A stretch of DNA of 64,000 nt from Flagellimonas sp. S3867 (lineage in GTDB: Bacteria > Bacteroidota > Bacteroidia > Flavobacteriales > Flavobacteriaceae). Made by a program: the position numbers and the translations under genes. Positions within the stretch are counted from its first letter, which is position 1. Each line of letters begins with the position of its first letter. The stretch is from the NCBI RefSeq assembly GCF_014698935.1, contig NZ_JACVMN010000001.1, positions 372,001-436,000 on the forward strand. Direction: 5' to 3'. The notes beneath the pieces are model-generated. The model ran no database searches. It was not told the origin of the DNA and saw only the letters and a program-made list of their open reading frames with translations. Positions 43,084 through 51,597 of this stretch are shown one piece after another.

Positions 43084-43896
43084 TTAGTCCTCCAATACTT
43101 CATTGTCCTTGGTTTTGTTCTTTTTCATCCTGAGATCAAAGAACTCCACCATAAGAGAGAAGGCTATGGCAAAATAGAGATACCCTTTCGGAATAGCCCC
43201 AACTTCATTATCGAAAACGATTAAATGGGATAAGTGTGCCGCCTCGGCAATTAGCATAAACCCAATCAGAATAAGGAATGACAATCCGAGCACTTGAACG
43301 GAGGGATGCCTGTTCACAAACTCACCAACAGGATTGGCGAACAGCATCATAATAATAACAGATACAACAACCGCTGTAATCATCAACACCAAGGCGTCGG
43401 TGGGATTTGGAGAAATACCATTGGTCATTCCGATGGCCGTAAGTATGGAATCGAATGAGAAAACAATGTTGATAACGGTTATTTGAATAATTGCATTTGT
43501 AAGAGAAGAGGACCTGGATTTGGTAACCTCACGCTCATCATGACCTCTATCTTCAATTTTTTCATGTATTTCCTTCGTACTCTTATATAAAAGAAAGAGT
43601 CCGCCTAAAAACAAAATTACGGCTTGCCAACTAATACCTCCAGTAACCCAACTTTCGTCAAGCACCAAAAAGGGTTTTTTCATTTTAGTTAGCCAGGTTA
43701 TTCCAAAAAGCAAGAGTATTCTCATGCCCATTGCCAAGACCAATCCAACGTTGGTGGCCTTCCTTCTGTCCTTCTTTTCAAGCTTTCCTGCGGCTATAGA
43801 AATAAAAATAATGTTGTCTATTCCTAATATTATCTCCAAAAAGGTCAGGGTAAGCAATGCCATCCAGGCATCTGGGCTGGTAAAAATCTCAAACAT
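43084..43896 (-). CDS. TerC family integral membrane protein
   Basis: 270 residues with about seven transmembrane helices. The conserved acidic motifs are LEIILGIDNIIFISI and NIVFSFDSILTAIG. TerC proteins are linked to metal (manganese, tellurite) homeostasis; relatives such as Alx and MeeF-type proteins export manganese. The central cytoplasmic loop is charged (HDEREVTKSRSSS). It begins 3 bp after the lipoprotein gene and is probably co-transcribed with it. Confidence 0.9.
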   Translation of the reverse strand: MFEIFTSPDAWMALLTLTFLEIILGIDNIIFISIAAGKLEKKDRRKATNVGLVLAMGMRILLLFGITWLTKMKKPFLVLDESWVTGGISWQAVILFLGGLFLLYKSTKEIHEKIEDRGHDEREVTKSRSSSLTNAIIQITVINIVFSFDSILTAIGMTNGISPNPTDALVLMITAVVVSVIIMMLFANPVGEFVNRHPSVQVLGLSFLILIGFMLIAEAAHLSHLIVFDNEVGAIPKGYLYFAIAFSLMVEFFDLRMKKNKTKDNEVLED

Positions 43897-43898
43897 GG

Positions 43899-44276
43899 TC
43901 AGTGTATTTTAAAAGCGGTTCCTTTAAATTTACGTTTATCGCCAATGGCGTTATATTCAAATGTATAAGAAGAATCTGAAGTTGTCAATATTTTTATGTG
44001 GATAGATTTCTCCTCTGCTTTGTTTTTAGGATTAAGATTCTTGAGAACATATTCGCAGTCGTTGATCCATCGTACTGAAGATGTATCTTGTTTACCTTCA
44101 AAAAAATCGACCTCCGTATCTAAACTTCTAATAAAAGTTGTGGTTTTATCCTCGCCATCAATATTGGTAGTGAACGAGAACTCGCCTGTTTTGAAATTAT
44201 TACAATTGCGTTCCGGAGGTGCTTCGCAGGCCGCTAAAAGAACCAATCCCGTAAAAAGGAATAAAGATTTAAGCAT
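43899..44276 (-). CDS. Lipoprotein of unknown function
   Basis: 125 residues. The signal peptide ends LVLLAACEAP with a lipobox cysteine. The mature domain contains FKTGEFSFTTNIDGEDKTTTFIR, DTSSVRWINDCEYVLKNLNPKNKAEEKSIHIKIL and YTFEYN, a compact beta-rich fold. I recall relatives wrongly called DNA topoisomerase IV, from their neighbourhood with parC; nothing in the sequence supports that. Function is unknown. It is upstream of terC with 2 bp between. Confidence 0.8.
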   Translation of the reverse strand: MLKSLFLFTGLVLLAACEAPPERNCNNFKTGEFSFTTNIDGEDKTTTFIRSLDTEVDFFEGKQDTSSVRWINDCEYVLKNLNPKNKAEEKSIHIKILTTSDSSYTFEYNAIGDKRKFKGTAFKIH

Positions 44277-44318
44277 AGCTGCAAAGTAAAAGCAAAGAAT
44301 GGAATTTAAGGAACTGTC

Positions 44319-44705
44319 CTATGTATTTTTTGCGTTAAAAGACTCGAAGGAACCATCGGAATAGAAAATAACAATTTTAACTGCCTCCCTTTCGTTTTGT
44401 GAAACAATGGTTTTCGTTATAGCTGACTTAATTTTTTCTTGTGAGCTGTTATCCTCGATAGGAGAGGTGGTTGCCATTTGCGGCTTGGCAGGAAATTCCC
44501 CTTTGCCATTTAAGAGCCAATACAAATTCACTTCAGGATAAGTTTGAACAACCTTAAGAACGAAATCAAGACTAGGTCTATTTCTGCCATTCAACAAATG
44601 GGAAATACTAGATCGTTGCACACCAATTTTATCGGCAAAGGTAGAAACCGTTAACCCGTAATGCGTTATTATGGTTCGAATTCGCTCTATCATTAAATCA
44701 TTCAC
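44319..44705 (-). CDS. XRE-family helix-turn-helix transcriptional regulator
   Basis: 128 residues. The N-terminal HTH (about 7-65) reads RIRTIITHYGLTVSTFADKIG, SSISHLLNGRNRPSLDFVLKV and YPEVNLYWLLNGKGEFPAK, typical of Cro/CI-type repressors of Flavobacteriaceae. The C-terminal half has low complexity and no sensor domain. It is divergent from the M14 peptidase across a 286-bp AT-rich gap that carries inverted repeats and is a candidate for regulating that gap. Confidence 0.88.
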   Translation of the reverse strand: MNDLMIERIRTIITHYGLTVSTFADKIGVQRSSISHLLNGRNRPSLDFVLKVVQTYPEVNLYWLLNGKGEFPAKPQMATTSPIEDNSSQEKIKSAITKTIVSQNEREAVKIVIFYSDGSFESFNAKNT

Positions 44706-44908
44706 AATTGTACCATTTATCTATATAAAAATAGCTAATAAATAGTTGTATACCAAGTAAAGATGTTAATCAAATTCATGTAAAAGGTTAAAATATACAT
44801 TAAATAAAACAGATTAAATAATTGATTAGTAGCTTGTTATGCGTTATTCATAATATTGTTCAATTTCTTGTTTACAACTGTATCAATATCACATCAAACA
44901 CGAGACTC

Positions 44909-44946
44909 ATGTAAATTAATTGAAACAAAATAATTTACATATGTAA
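44909..44946. promoter_or_regulatory. Inverted repeats, candidate operator for the M14 peptidase gene
   Basis: ATGTAAATTA (44909-44918) and TAATTTACAT (44931-44940) are perfect inverted 10-mers separated by 12 nt, so their centres lie 22 bp apart. The second arm also forms a perfect 12-bp palindrome, TTACATATGTAA (44935-44946). The block lies 13 bp upstream of the -7 box TACTTTTG and covers the -33 region, a good place for a repressor. Confidence 0.5.
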
Positions 44947-44959
44947 CTTTTTTATGATT

Positions 44960-44967
44960 TACTTTTG
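44960..44967 (+). promoter_or_regulatory. Candidate -7 box for the M14 peptidase gene
   Basis: TACTTTTG matches TAnnTTTG. Transcription would start near 44974, 18 nt before the ATG at 44992. Confidence 0.55.
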
Positions 44968-44991
44968 TAAACTTGGCGAGATAAAAATGTA

Positions 44992-46101
44992 ATGATGAAC
45001 CACGGGAATTTCAAGGAGGAATCTATTAAGGGCAGGTACATCACTTTGGATAGGTTGGAAAACTATTTGACCAAATTGAAAATTTCCGAAACAAAAGTAG
45101 AAGGTGAATCGGTGAATGGACGACCTATCAAATCCTTGTTACTCGGCAAAGGGTCCTTAAAGATTTTGATGTGGTCCCAAATGCACGGCAACGAATCAAC
45201 CACTACAAAAGCGGTATTGGATTTGGTCAATTTCTTGAAATCCCAAAATAAAATTGCCCAATCAATAGTTGAAACGTGCACCTTATTAATTGTTCCAATA
45301 TTAAACCCAGATGGCGCGAAAAACTATACGCGAGTAAATGCGAATGCTGTGGACTTGAATAGGGATGCCAAACAATTGACGCAGCCAGAAAGTAAAGTAC
45401 TTTGTAAACTCTTCAATGAATTCAAACCAGCTTATTGTTTCAATTTACATGATCAACGTACTCTTTTTAGCGTGGGGAATAGTAATAAACCTGCTACGGT
45501 TTCCTTTTTGTCCCCTTCAAGCGATGAGAGCAGAAAGTTAACCCCAACAAGGGAAACAGCTATGAGGTTGATCGTGGCCATGAATGCAAAATTGCAAGCA
45601 TTGATTCCTGGGCAAGTGGGTAGGTATGATGATGGATTTAACGAAAATTGCGTTGGGGATTCGTTCCAAATGGAAGCTGTTCCAACAATTTTATTTGAGG
45701 CTGGCCATTACCCAAATGATTATCAAAGGGAGAAAACTAGGGAATTTATTTTTTATGCACTGGTCGGTGGCATTGAAACAATTTCGAATGGGAATATTGA
45801 GGAATTCAAAACGGATGATTATTTCAAGATTCCGGAAAATGAAAAATTGTTCTACGATATCCTTGTGTACAATGCTGAAAATGTCAATTCAGAATTGGAA
45901 AGTAATACCGGTGTTGGAATTCGCTATAAAGAGGTGCTAGAGGATAACATGATAAATTTTGTTCCCGAGATTGCAGAAATTGAGAATGTAGAGGGCTTTT
46001 TTGGTCATGAAACTTTCGATTGCACAAATACAGAAGATTTGAATCTGCTTAATAAAAGGAAAGATGTTCTGGATTTGCTTCAAGATGTAAGAAAATTGTG
46101 A
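44992..46101 (+). CDS. M14 family zinc carboxypeptidase-like protein
   Basis: 369 residues without a signal peptide. The zinc ligands are in MHGNES (His and Glu of HxxE) and CFNLHDQR; substrate arginine lies in VDLNRDAKQ; the catalytic glutamate is in ILFEAGHYPNDY. The active site is therefore complete. The C-terminal third (about 280-369) is an extra domain without a clear match. It is a probable cytoplasmic peptidase or amidase. The ATG at 44992 or the next codon could be the start. Confidence 0.85.
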   Translation: MMNHGNFKEESIKGRYITLDRLENYLTKLKISETKVEGESVNGRPIKSLLLGKGSLKILMWSQMHGNESTTTKAVLDLVNFLKSQNKIAQSIVETCTLLIVPILNPDGAKNYTRVNANAVDLNRDAKQLTQPESKVLCKLFNEFKPAYCFNLHDQRTLFSVGNSNKPATVSFLSPSSDESRKLTPTRETAMRLIVAMNAKLQALIPGQVGRYDDGFNENCVGDSFQMEAVPTILFEAGHYPNDYQREKTREFIFYALVGGIETISNGNIEEFKTDDYFKIPENEKLFYDILVYNAENVNSELESNTGVGIRYKEVLEDNMINFVPEIAEIENVEGFFGHETFDCTNTEDLNLLNKRKDVLDLLQDVRKL

Positions 46102-46172
46102 TGCATTTTGAGTAAACGTTACATTTTGTTTAAAAAATCGCCAATTTTTTTAAATATAATTTCTTAATTAAC

Positions 46173-46180
46173 TAATTTTG
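46173..46180 (+). promoter_or_regulatory. Candidate -7 box for the Lrp-family gene
   Basis: TAATTTTG matches the consensus. Transcription would start near 46187, about 11 nt before the ATG at 46198. Confidence 0.55.
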
Positions 46181-46197
46181 CTGCAAATAATCACACA

Positions 46198-46677
46198 ATG
46201 AGCAAAGTAAAATTAGACGAGATTGACCACCAGATTTTAGATATGTTGATTGACAATACACGTACACCGTTCACGGATATTGCCAAAAAATTGCTGATCT
46301 CTGCGGGAACGGTCCACGTAAGAGTTAAGAAAATGGAAGAATCCGGAATCATTAAAGGTTCTTCTTTGACTTTGGATTATGTTAAACTCGGTTACTCGTT
46401 TATTGCATATGTGGGTATTTTTCTTGAGAAAACCCATCAGACCAAATTTGTATTGGAACGTCTCAACCAAATACCTTATGTTACCGTTGCTCATATTACC
46501 ACAGGAAAGTTCAACATCTTCTGTAAGATAAGGGCAAAGGATACGACACATGCAAAGAATATCATTTTTAAGATTGATGATATTGATGGTATCAGTAGAA
46601 CGGAGACCATGATCTCTCTTGAAGAAAGTATCAACGATAAAAAACGTTTGATGCATACCATTTTCAACGAACTTTAA
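46198..46677 (+). CDS. Lrp/AsnC family transcriptional regulator
   Basis: 159 residues. The N-terminal winged HTH reads LDEIDHQILDMLIDNTRTPFTDIAKKL and SAGTVHVRVKKMEESGIIKGSS. The C-terminal RAM ligand domain follows (YVGIFLEKTHQTKFVLERL, then GKFNIFCKIRAKDTTHAKNII). Such regulators respond to amino acids. The proDH and ald genes within 5 kb may be targets, an inference from position. It has its own promoter and is followed at 18 nt by the DinB gene. Confidence 0.92.
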   Translation: MSKVKLDEIDHQILDMLIDNTRTPFTDIAKKLLISAGTVHVRVKKMEESGIIKGSSLTLDYVKLGYSFIAYVGIFLEKTHQTKFVLERLNQIPYVTVAHITTGKFNIFCKIRAKDTTHAKNIIFKIDDIDGISRTETMISLEESINDKKRLMHTIFNEL

Positions 46678-46695
46678 TTTACAATTACTTAAACA

Positions 46696-47220
46696 ATGCG
46701 TGTATCTGATCTTTCCACTTCGGAATACAATCCCTTTTATCATAATTATATTTTATCCGCAGGAGAAAATACGTTGTTAGCCGAATTGAAGAATGGAAAG
46801 GCTGAATTGATTTCTTTCCTCGAAAATTTGGCGGAAGATAAATTGGGGCATGCCTATGCAGATGGTAAATGGACTTTAGCGGAACTTTTGATTCATATAA
46901 TTGATGCTGAACGTGTTTTTCAATACAGAGCATTACGTTTTGCTCGAAATGACAAAACTGCCTTAGCTGGATTTGATCAAGATGTATATGTTCCACAATC
47001 AAATGCGGGAGCGAGGACCAAGCAAGATATAATAGAGGAGTACAAGACTGTAAGGGCGTCGACCCAAAGTCTGTTTCGTTCTTTTGATGATGAAGCGTTA
47101 AAAAGGGTTGGTGTGGCCAGTGGTTCAGAAATGAGCACAAGGGCCATGGGCTTTATAATTTGTGGACATCAGGCCCATCACCTAAAAATTATTCACGAAC
47201 GCTACCTAGGACAAGAGTAG
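46696..47220 (+). CDS. DinB-family putative metal-dependent protein
   Basis: 174 residues, four-helix DinB/YfiT fold. Conserved histidines for the metal lie at His67 (LLIHIIDAERVFQYRALRF) and in the C-terminal FIICGHQAHHLKIIHERY. The family includes thiol S-transferases, but the reaction here is unknown. It is 18 nt after the Lrp gene and probably shares its mRNA. It converges on the 111-residue protein gene with a 7-bp gap. Confidence 0.88.
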   Translation: MRVSDLSTSEYNPFYHNYILSAGENTLLAELKNGKAELISFLENLAEDKLGHAYADGKWTLAELLIHIIDAERVFQYRALRFARNDKTALAGFDQDVYVPQSNAGARTKQDIIEEYKTVRASTQSLFRSFDDEALKRVGVASGSEMSTRAMGFIICGHQAHHLKIIHERYLGQE

Positions 47221-47227
47221 ATATTTA

Positions 47228-47563
47228 CTATAGGCTATTATTTTCAGTATCGTTCTCTGATTCCATTTCCTGATTCGGCATAGGATTTTCTTCAGTTCCT
47301 AAAACAGCTTCTGACTTTGAGGATTTGTCCAGTTCCTTTTCAATGTTTTCTTCGAAATTGGAGATAAAATTGGAAAGACTCTTGCTTATTTTAACCAAAT
47401 AAATGGCATCGATAGTTTTTACTTCAACCGCTTCTATGATTTCTCCGTTGGGTTTTTTAAGGGTGATAATATCTTCATCCCCATAACCGTAGGGGTAAGA
47501 ATCAATAAGAACTGCGGCCACATCGTGGTCCAGTTTTTTGTAATCGATTAGGATTCGTTTCAT
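47228..47563 (-). CDS. Conserved small protein of unknown function
   Basis: 111 residues. The N-terminal 70 residues are compact (ILIDYKKLDHDVAAVLIDSYPYGYGDEDII, ending DAIYLVKISKSLSNF) and the tail is acidic and disordered. No family is recognised. It is predicted to be cytoplasmic and may bind a partner through the compact part. It is transcribed toward the DinB gene and follows 94 nt after aroB. Confidence 0.75.
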   Translation of the reverse strand: MKRILIDYKKLDHDVAAVLIDSYPYGYGDEDIITLKKPNGEIIEAVEVKTIDAIYLVKISKSLSNFISNFEENIEKELDKSSKSEAVLGTEENPMPNQEMESENDTENNSL

Positions 47564-47657
47564 GGTAGATCAGGTTTTTGATTTCTCATCCTAATCTATA
47601 AATTTTTAAAACTGATAAACGTAAAGAGTTGTAAACGATGGGTTTTAGTATATGTAC

Positions 47658-48716
47658 CTATTGTTCTTTGTAGTAAGCGAATGCTTTTTCGAAAAGATTT
47701 TCAGGAACTCTAACATCAGTAACCGCATTTCCAATGGCGTGCAACAATACAAAGTTTACCTCGCCATGAGAATTCTTTTTATCATAGATCAAAAGCTGCA
47801 GTATCGCATGTATATCGTCCTGGTCAAACTCCACCCGTTGAAAATGATTTAGAAAAGTCTCCTTTATCTCTTGAAGCGATAGTTTTGACAAGCCCTTGAG
47901 CTCATGTGAAAGATATCCTTCAAGGATCATTCCAATAGCAATCGCTTCCCCATGAAGTAAAGTCGGTTTGTCTTTGCTCTCCAGAAAATAGGATTCTATG
48001 GCATGGCCCAGAGTATGACCAAAATTCAAGATTTTCCGAAGACCTTGTTCCGTAGGGTCTTGACTAACGACGTCATTTTTTATGGCTATAGAATGTTTTA
48101 TACACTTAGCATCTGCAAAATTGTCCATCGAACGCAGACTTTTCCAGTACTCGGCATCTATGATCAGACCATGTTTCAGCATTTCGGCAAAACCACTTTT
48201 TATCTGTCTTGTTTCGAGGGTTTTCAAAAATTCAGGAAAAACCAATACCATTTGTGGTTGATTGATAACCCCGATTTGGTTTTTGAGTGCCCCAAGGTCA
48301 ACACCGGTTTTTCCTCCTATAGAAGCATCAACCATGGCCAGTAGGGTAGTGGGAACGTTAATGAAGTCTATCCCTCTTTTAAAAGTAGAGGCCACAAAAC
48401 CACCAAGATCGGTGAGCACCCCGCCACCAAGATTGATTAGAAGACTTCTTCTGTCGCCCCCTTGATCAGAGAGCCATTCCCAAACCAATGAACATGTGCC
48501 AATATGTTTATGGATTTCTCCGGCCTTTATTTCAAAGACATCATCAGGTGCCATTCCAAGTTTGTTCATAAACTCAGGTAGGCAGTGCACTTTAGTGTTT
48601 TCATCAACCAAAACAAATACTTTGGAATAATCACTCTTGGCAATATGTTGCGTAAGCGAAGCTTGGGCGAGCTCCTCCATATGAACTTCGTAAGCGAGTG
48701 ATTTGATTGATTCCAT
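47658..48716 (-). CDS. aroB: 3-dehydroquinate synthase AroB
   Basis: 352 residues. The enzyme makes 3-dehydroquinate, the second step of the shikimate pathway, using NAD and a metal. Metal ligands are in SGFAEMLKHGLI, NFGHTLGHAIE and LLHGEAIAIG. NAD-binding block: NLGGGVLTDLGGFVASTFKRG. The length fits the family. The gene lies back-to-back with proline dehydrogenase, 91 bp away. Confidence 0.96.
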   Translation of the reverse strand: MESIKSLAYEVHMEELAQASLTQHIAKSDYSKVFVLVDENTKVHCLPEFMNKLGMAPDDVFEIKAGEIHKHIGTCSLVWEWLSDQGGDRRSLLINLGGGVLTDLGGFVASTFKRGIDFINVPTTLLAMVDASIGGKTGVDLGALKNQIGVINQPQMVLVFPEFLKTLETRQIKSGFAEMLKHGLIIDAEYWKSLRSMDNFADAKCIKHSIAIKNDVVSQDPTEQGLRKILNFGHTLGHAIESYFLESKDKPTLLHGEAIAIGMILEGYLSHELKGLSKLSLQEIKETFLNHFQRVEFDQDDIHAILQLLIYDKKNSHGEVNFVLLHAIGNAVTDVRVPENLFEKAFAYYKEQ

Positions 48717-48777
48717 AATTTGGTTTGCAGTGCAAAATAAAGACTATTTTAATAGATAATCTTCCCAAAGACCGACT

Positions 48778-48801
48778 TATATTTGAATCTTTAAAAGATT
48801 C
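48778..48801 (+). promoter_or_regulatory. Promoter with overlapping palindrome for proline dehydrogenase
   Basis: TATATTTG (48778-48785) is a perfect -7 box. The perfect palindrome GAATCTTTAAAAGATTC (48785-48801, 8-bp arms, one central base) begins at its last base and covers the predicted transcription start near 48792. A protein bound here would block initiation. Confidence 0.55.
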
Positions 48802-48807
48802 CTAATA

Positions 48808-49980
48808 ATGCATCCGAATTTTGAGAATACCGCAACGGCATTTCAACTAAAAACCGACTCCGAATTAGAACGAGCTTACTTTCTTTTCAGATTAATTGCG
48901 AACGAACCACTGGTAAAAATTGGCACAGCTGTAACCAATTTCGCGTTAAAGGCCCACCTTCCTATTGAAGGTTTGGTCAGGGCTACCGTGTTTGACCATT
49001 TTTGTGGGGGAGTAAACGAAGAAGATTGCCTGCCAATCATTGACAAAATGTATGGAAAGGGAGTCTGTTCCATTTTGGATTATTCTGTGGAAGGAAAGGA
49101 AATCGAAGATCAATTTGATTTTGCATTGTCCAAAACACTGGAGGTACTAAACTTTGTAAAGGAAAAAGATGCCATCCCATTTGCTGTTTTTAAACCCACC
49201 GGCTTTGGACGTTTTGAACTGTATGAAAAAGTCAGTGCTGGGATAGCATTGAATGAAGAAGAATCCCAGGCTTGGGAGCGTATTCTAAATCGGTATGACC
49301 AGGTGTGTAAAAAGGCGCATGATTTAGAAGTGGCTTTGCTTATTGATGCGGAGGAAAGCTGGATGCAAGACGCCGCGGATGACATCACCCTGGATATGAT
49401 GCGAAAGTACAATACCAAGAAAACCATTGTGTACAATACGCTTCAGATGTACCGTTGGGATAGAATGGATTATCTAAAAAAGATATTGGATATCGCTAAA
49501 TCCGAAGGATTTAAGATTGGACTCAAAGTGGTCCGAGGCGCTTATATGGAAAAAGAAAATGACAGGGCTGAAGAAATGGGATACCAAAGCCCAATTTGTG
49601 CATCGAAAAAAGCAACGGATGAGAACTTCGATGCCGCAATTACTTTTATGATGGAGCATTTAAACAGCCTTTCCATTTTTGCCGGAACCCATAATGAGGA
49701 AAGCTGCTTAAAGTTGATCAAGCAGATGGAGGAAAAGGGAGTAGCTCCAAATGACTCGAACATTTGGTTTGGCCAATTGTATGGAATGAGCGATCATATT
49801 ACCTATAACTTAACGGCCGAAGAATTTAATGCTGCCAAGTATGTACCTTATGGTCCAGTAAAAGATGTTATGCCCTATTTGATTCGTCGCGCAGAGGAAA
49901 ACACTTCCGTGGCCGGACAAACCACCCGTGAACTTTCACTATTGCAAAAGGAAAAGAAAAGAAGGAAGTTGGACCTTTAA
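48808..49980 (+). CDS. Proline dehydrogenase
   Basis: 390 residues, FAD-dependent. It oxidises proline to pyrroline-5-carboxylate at the inner face of the membrane. Family blocks include KIGLKVVRGAYMEKEN, FAGTHNEESCLKLI, WFGQLYGMSDHITYNL and YVPYGPVKDVMPYLIRRAEEN. It is monofunctional, without the P5C dehydrogenase domain of PutA. Its TAA shares the TTAA tetranucleotide with the stop of the convergent gene. Confidence 0.95.
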   Translation: MHPNFENTATAFQLKTDSELERAYFLFRLIANEPLVKIGTAVTNFALKAHLPIEGLVRATVFDHFCGGVNEEDCLPIIDKMYGKGVCSILDYSVEGKEIEDQFDFALSKTLEVLNFVKEKDAIPFAVFKPTGFGRFELYEKVSAGIALNEEESQAWERILNRYDQVCKKAHDLEVALLIDAEESWMQDAADDITLDMMRKYNTKKTIVYNTLQMYRWDRMDYLKKILDIAKSEGFKIGLKVVRGAYMEKENDRAEEMGYQSPICASKKATDENFDAAITFMMEHLNSLSIFAGTHNEESCLKLIKQMEEKGVAPNDSNIWFGQLYGMSDHITYNLTAEEFNAAKYVPYGPVKDVMPYLIRRAEENTSVAGQTTRELSLLQKEKKRRKLDL

Positions 49981-50348
49981 TTTTCAGGTTGTACATCAAC
50001 AACGGTGATTTGGTTTTCACAATTCTTTGCCGTTAAAATCATTTCTTTTCCATCAACAGATTGTGAAATATGATAGGTTTTACAAGGCTTGGATTTGGTG
50101 TCACTTTTACCAAAGTCGATGTCCCCATCAGTCAAAAAAGACTTTATTAATAGTGTATCTTTTTCTTGGTTGAACTCTTCAGAAAAAACTATTGGTTTAG
50201 AACGCATGTCCTTCAAAACCCGGCAATTGGGAAAATAACAGAATTCAATTCCATTTTCACCAGATTTTTTCTTTAAAAAGAAAACAAGAAATACAATTCC
50301 AATAGATAGTCCAACCAGATACCATCCCAAGCGTCTCAAAAATGCCAT
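49977..50348 (-). CDS. Membrane-anchored protein of unknown function
   Basis: 123 residues with one N-terminal helix (WYLVGLSIGIVFLVFFL) and a conserved cysteine pair in CYFPNCRVLKDMRSKP, followed by two more cysteines (KSKPCKTYHIS and KNCENQI). I recall relatives next to alanine dehydrogenase in this family, sometimes labelled DUF4258. It is probably periplasmic. Its stop overlaps that of proline dehydrogenase by 4 bp. It starts 6 nt after ald, so it is probably co-transcribed with it. Confidence 0.75.
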   Translation of the reverse strand: MAFLRRLGWYLVGLSIGIVFLVFFLKKKSGENGIEFCYFPNCRVLKDMRSKPIVFSEEFNQEKDTLLIKSFLTDGDIDFGKSDTKSKPCKTYHISQSVDGKEMILTAKNCENQITVVDVQPEN

Positions 50349-50354
50349 TCGCTA

Positions 50355-51554
50355 TTAAAAAATAAGAAAGTTAATATCGTTGTATGTAAGTCCGAACCAA
50401 TCCCCAACAGATTTATTGGTCAATATGCCATGATACATATACAATCCGTTTCGTAAGCCTTTATCAAAGCGTAATGAATTTTCCATTCCGCCATCTTCTC
50501 CCAATTTTAAAAGATAAGGAGTGAAAATATTACTGATGGAAATCGAGGAAGTTCTAGGATAACGCGATGGAATATTGGGAACTCCATAGTGGATTACCTC
50601 AAATTTTTCAATGGTAGGTTTGTCGTGACTGGTCACTTCCGAAGTTTCAAAACAGCCACCCATATCAATACTCACATCAATAATCACAGCTCCTTTTTTC
50701 ATGTTTTCGACCATGGTGCTGGAAACCACAATGGGGGAGCGGTCCTTTCCTCGGGTCGCTCCGATAGCAACATCGCACCGTTTCAATGCCTTCAATAAAT
50801 TTTTAGGTTGAATGGTCGAAGTGTATACCGTTTGATTCAGATTGGTCTGTATGTTTCGCAACTTAGTAATTGAATTATCAAATACTTTAATGTTCGCGCC
50901 AAGCCCCAAAGCGGAACGGGCAGCAAACTCACCAACAGTTCCAGCTCCGATAATGACCACTTCAACCGGAGGTACTCCGCTTATATTTCCAAACATCAGA
51001 CCGTTTCCTTTATTTGTGGTAGCCATCAATTCCGCAGCAACCAGTATGGAAGAAATGCCAGCTATCTCACTCAATGAGCGAACTGCGGGATATTTACCAT
51101 CTTCATCGCGAATGTATTCAAAGGCAATTGCCGTCAAACGCTTTTTGGCCATGGCCTCAAAATATTCCTTGCTCTGCGTTTTAATCTGCAAAGCAGAAAT
51201 AACCGTGGTCTGCGGATTCAGCAAATCAATTTCAGAAAGGGTAGGAGGTTCCACCTTAAGAATTAATGGACAAGAAAACACCTTTTTGGTGTCTCGGGTA
51301 ATCTCCCCTCCGGCATTAGTATAGTCAGCATCTGAAAAATTAGCGCCTTCGCCTGCACCGGACTCAATCAACACCCGATGCCCATGGGCAGTAATGGCAT
51401 TGACCGCATCCGGGGTAAGACAAATTCGTTTTTCTTGGTATTGATTTTCTTTGGGAATGCCAATAAAGAGTTCTCCCTTTTGCTTTAGAATCTCTAAAGT
51501 CTCTTCTTGAGGTAAAAGTTGTTGCTTGCTAAACGGAGAGGATGGTTGATTCAT
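50355..51554 (-). CDS. ald: Alanine dehydrogenase
   Basis: 399 residues. It interconverts alanine with pyruvate and ammonia using NAD. The substrate-binding start GIPKENQYQEKRICLTP, NAD loop VVIIGAGTVGEFAARSALGL, and the family block IDVSIDMGGCFETSE are present. It is longer than typical Ald (about 371) by an N-terminal arm (first 30 residues). It lies 6 nt upstream of the cysteine-pair membrane protein. Ald and proline dehydrogenase nearby suggest amino acid catabolism. Confidence 0.9.
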   Translation of the reverse strand: MNQPSSPFSKQQLLPQEETLEILKQKGELFIGIPKENQYQEKRICLTPDAVNAITAHGHRVLIESGAGEGANFSDADYTNAGGEITRDTKKVFSCPLILKVEPPTLSEIDLLNPQTTVISALQIKTQSKEYFEAMAKKRLTAIAFEYIRDEDGKYPAVRSLSEIAGISSILVAAELMATTNKGNGLMFGNISGVPPVEVVIIGAGTVGEFAARSALGLGANIKVFDNSITKLRNIQTNLNQTVYTSTIQPKNLLKALKRCDVAIGATRGKDRSPIVVSSTMVENMKKGAVIIDVSIDMGGCFETSEVTSHDKPTIEKFEVIHYGVPNIPSRYPRTSSISISNIFTPYLLKLGEDGGMENSLRFDKGLRNGLYMYHGILTNKSVGDWFGLTYNDINFLIF

Positions 51555-51597
51555 ACAATGTAAATCTGTTGATGATCCCTAGGCTATGGGAACAAAT

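Noticed and set aside
43899..44276. Call as DNA topoisomerase IV subunit
   Set aside because: The protein is a 125-residue lipoprotein with a lipobox; the label seems to come from the parC neighbourhood.
46237..46743. 168-codon minus-strand frame opposite the Lrp gene
   Set aside because: It is a shadow of a well-conserved regulator on the other strand, with no family features and no promoter.
50842..51324. 160-codon plus-strand frame inside ald
   Set aside because: Shadow of alanine dehydrogenase on the opposite strand; no domain recognised.
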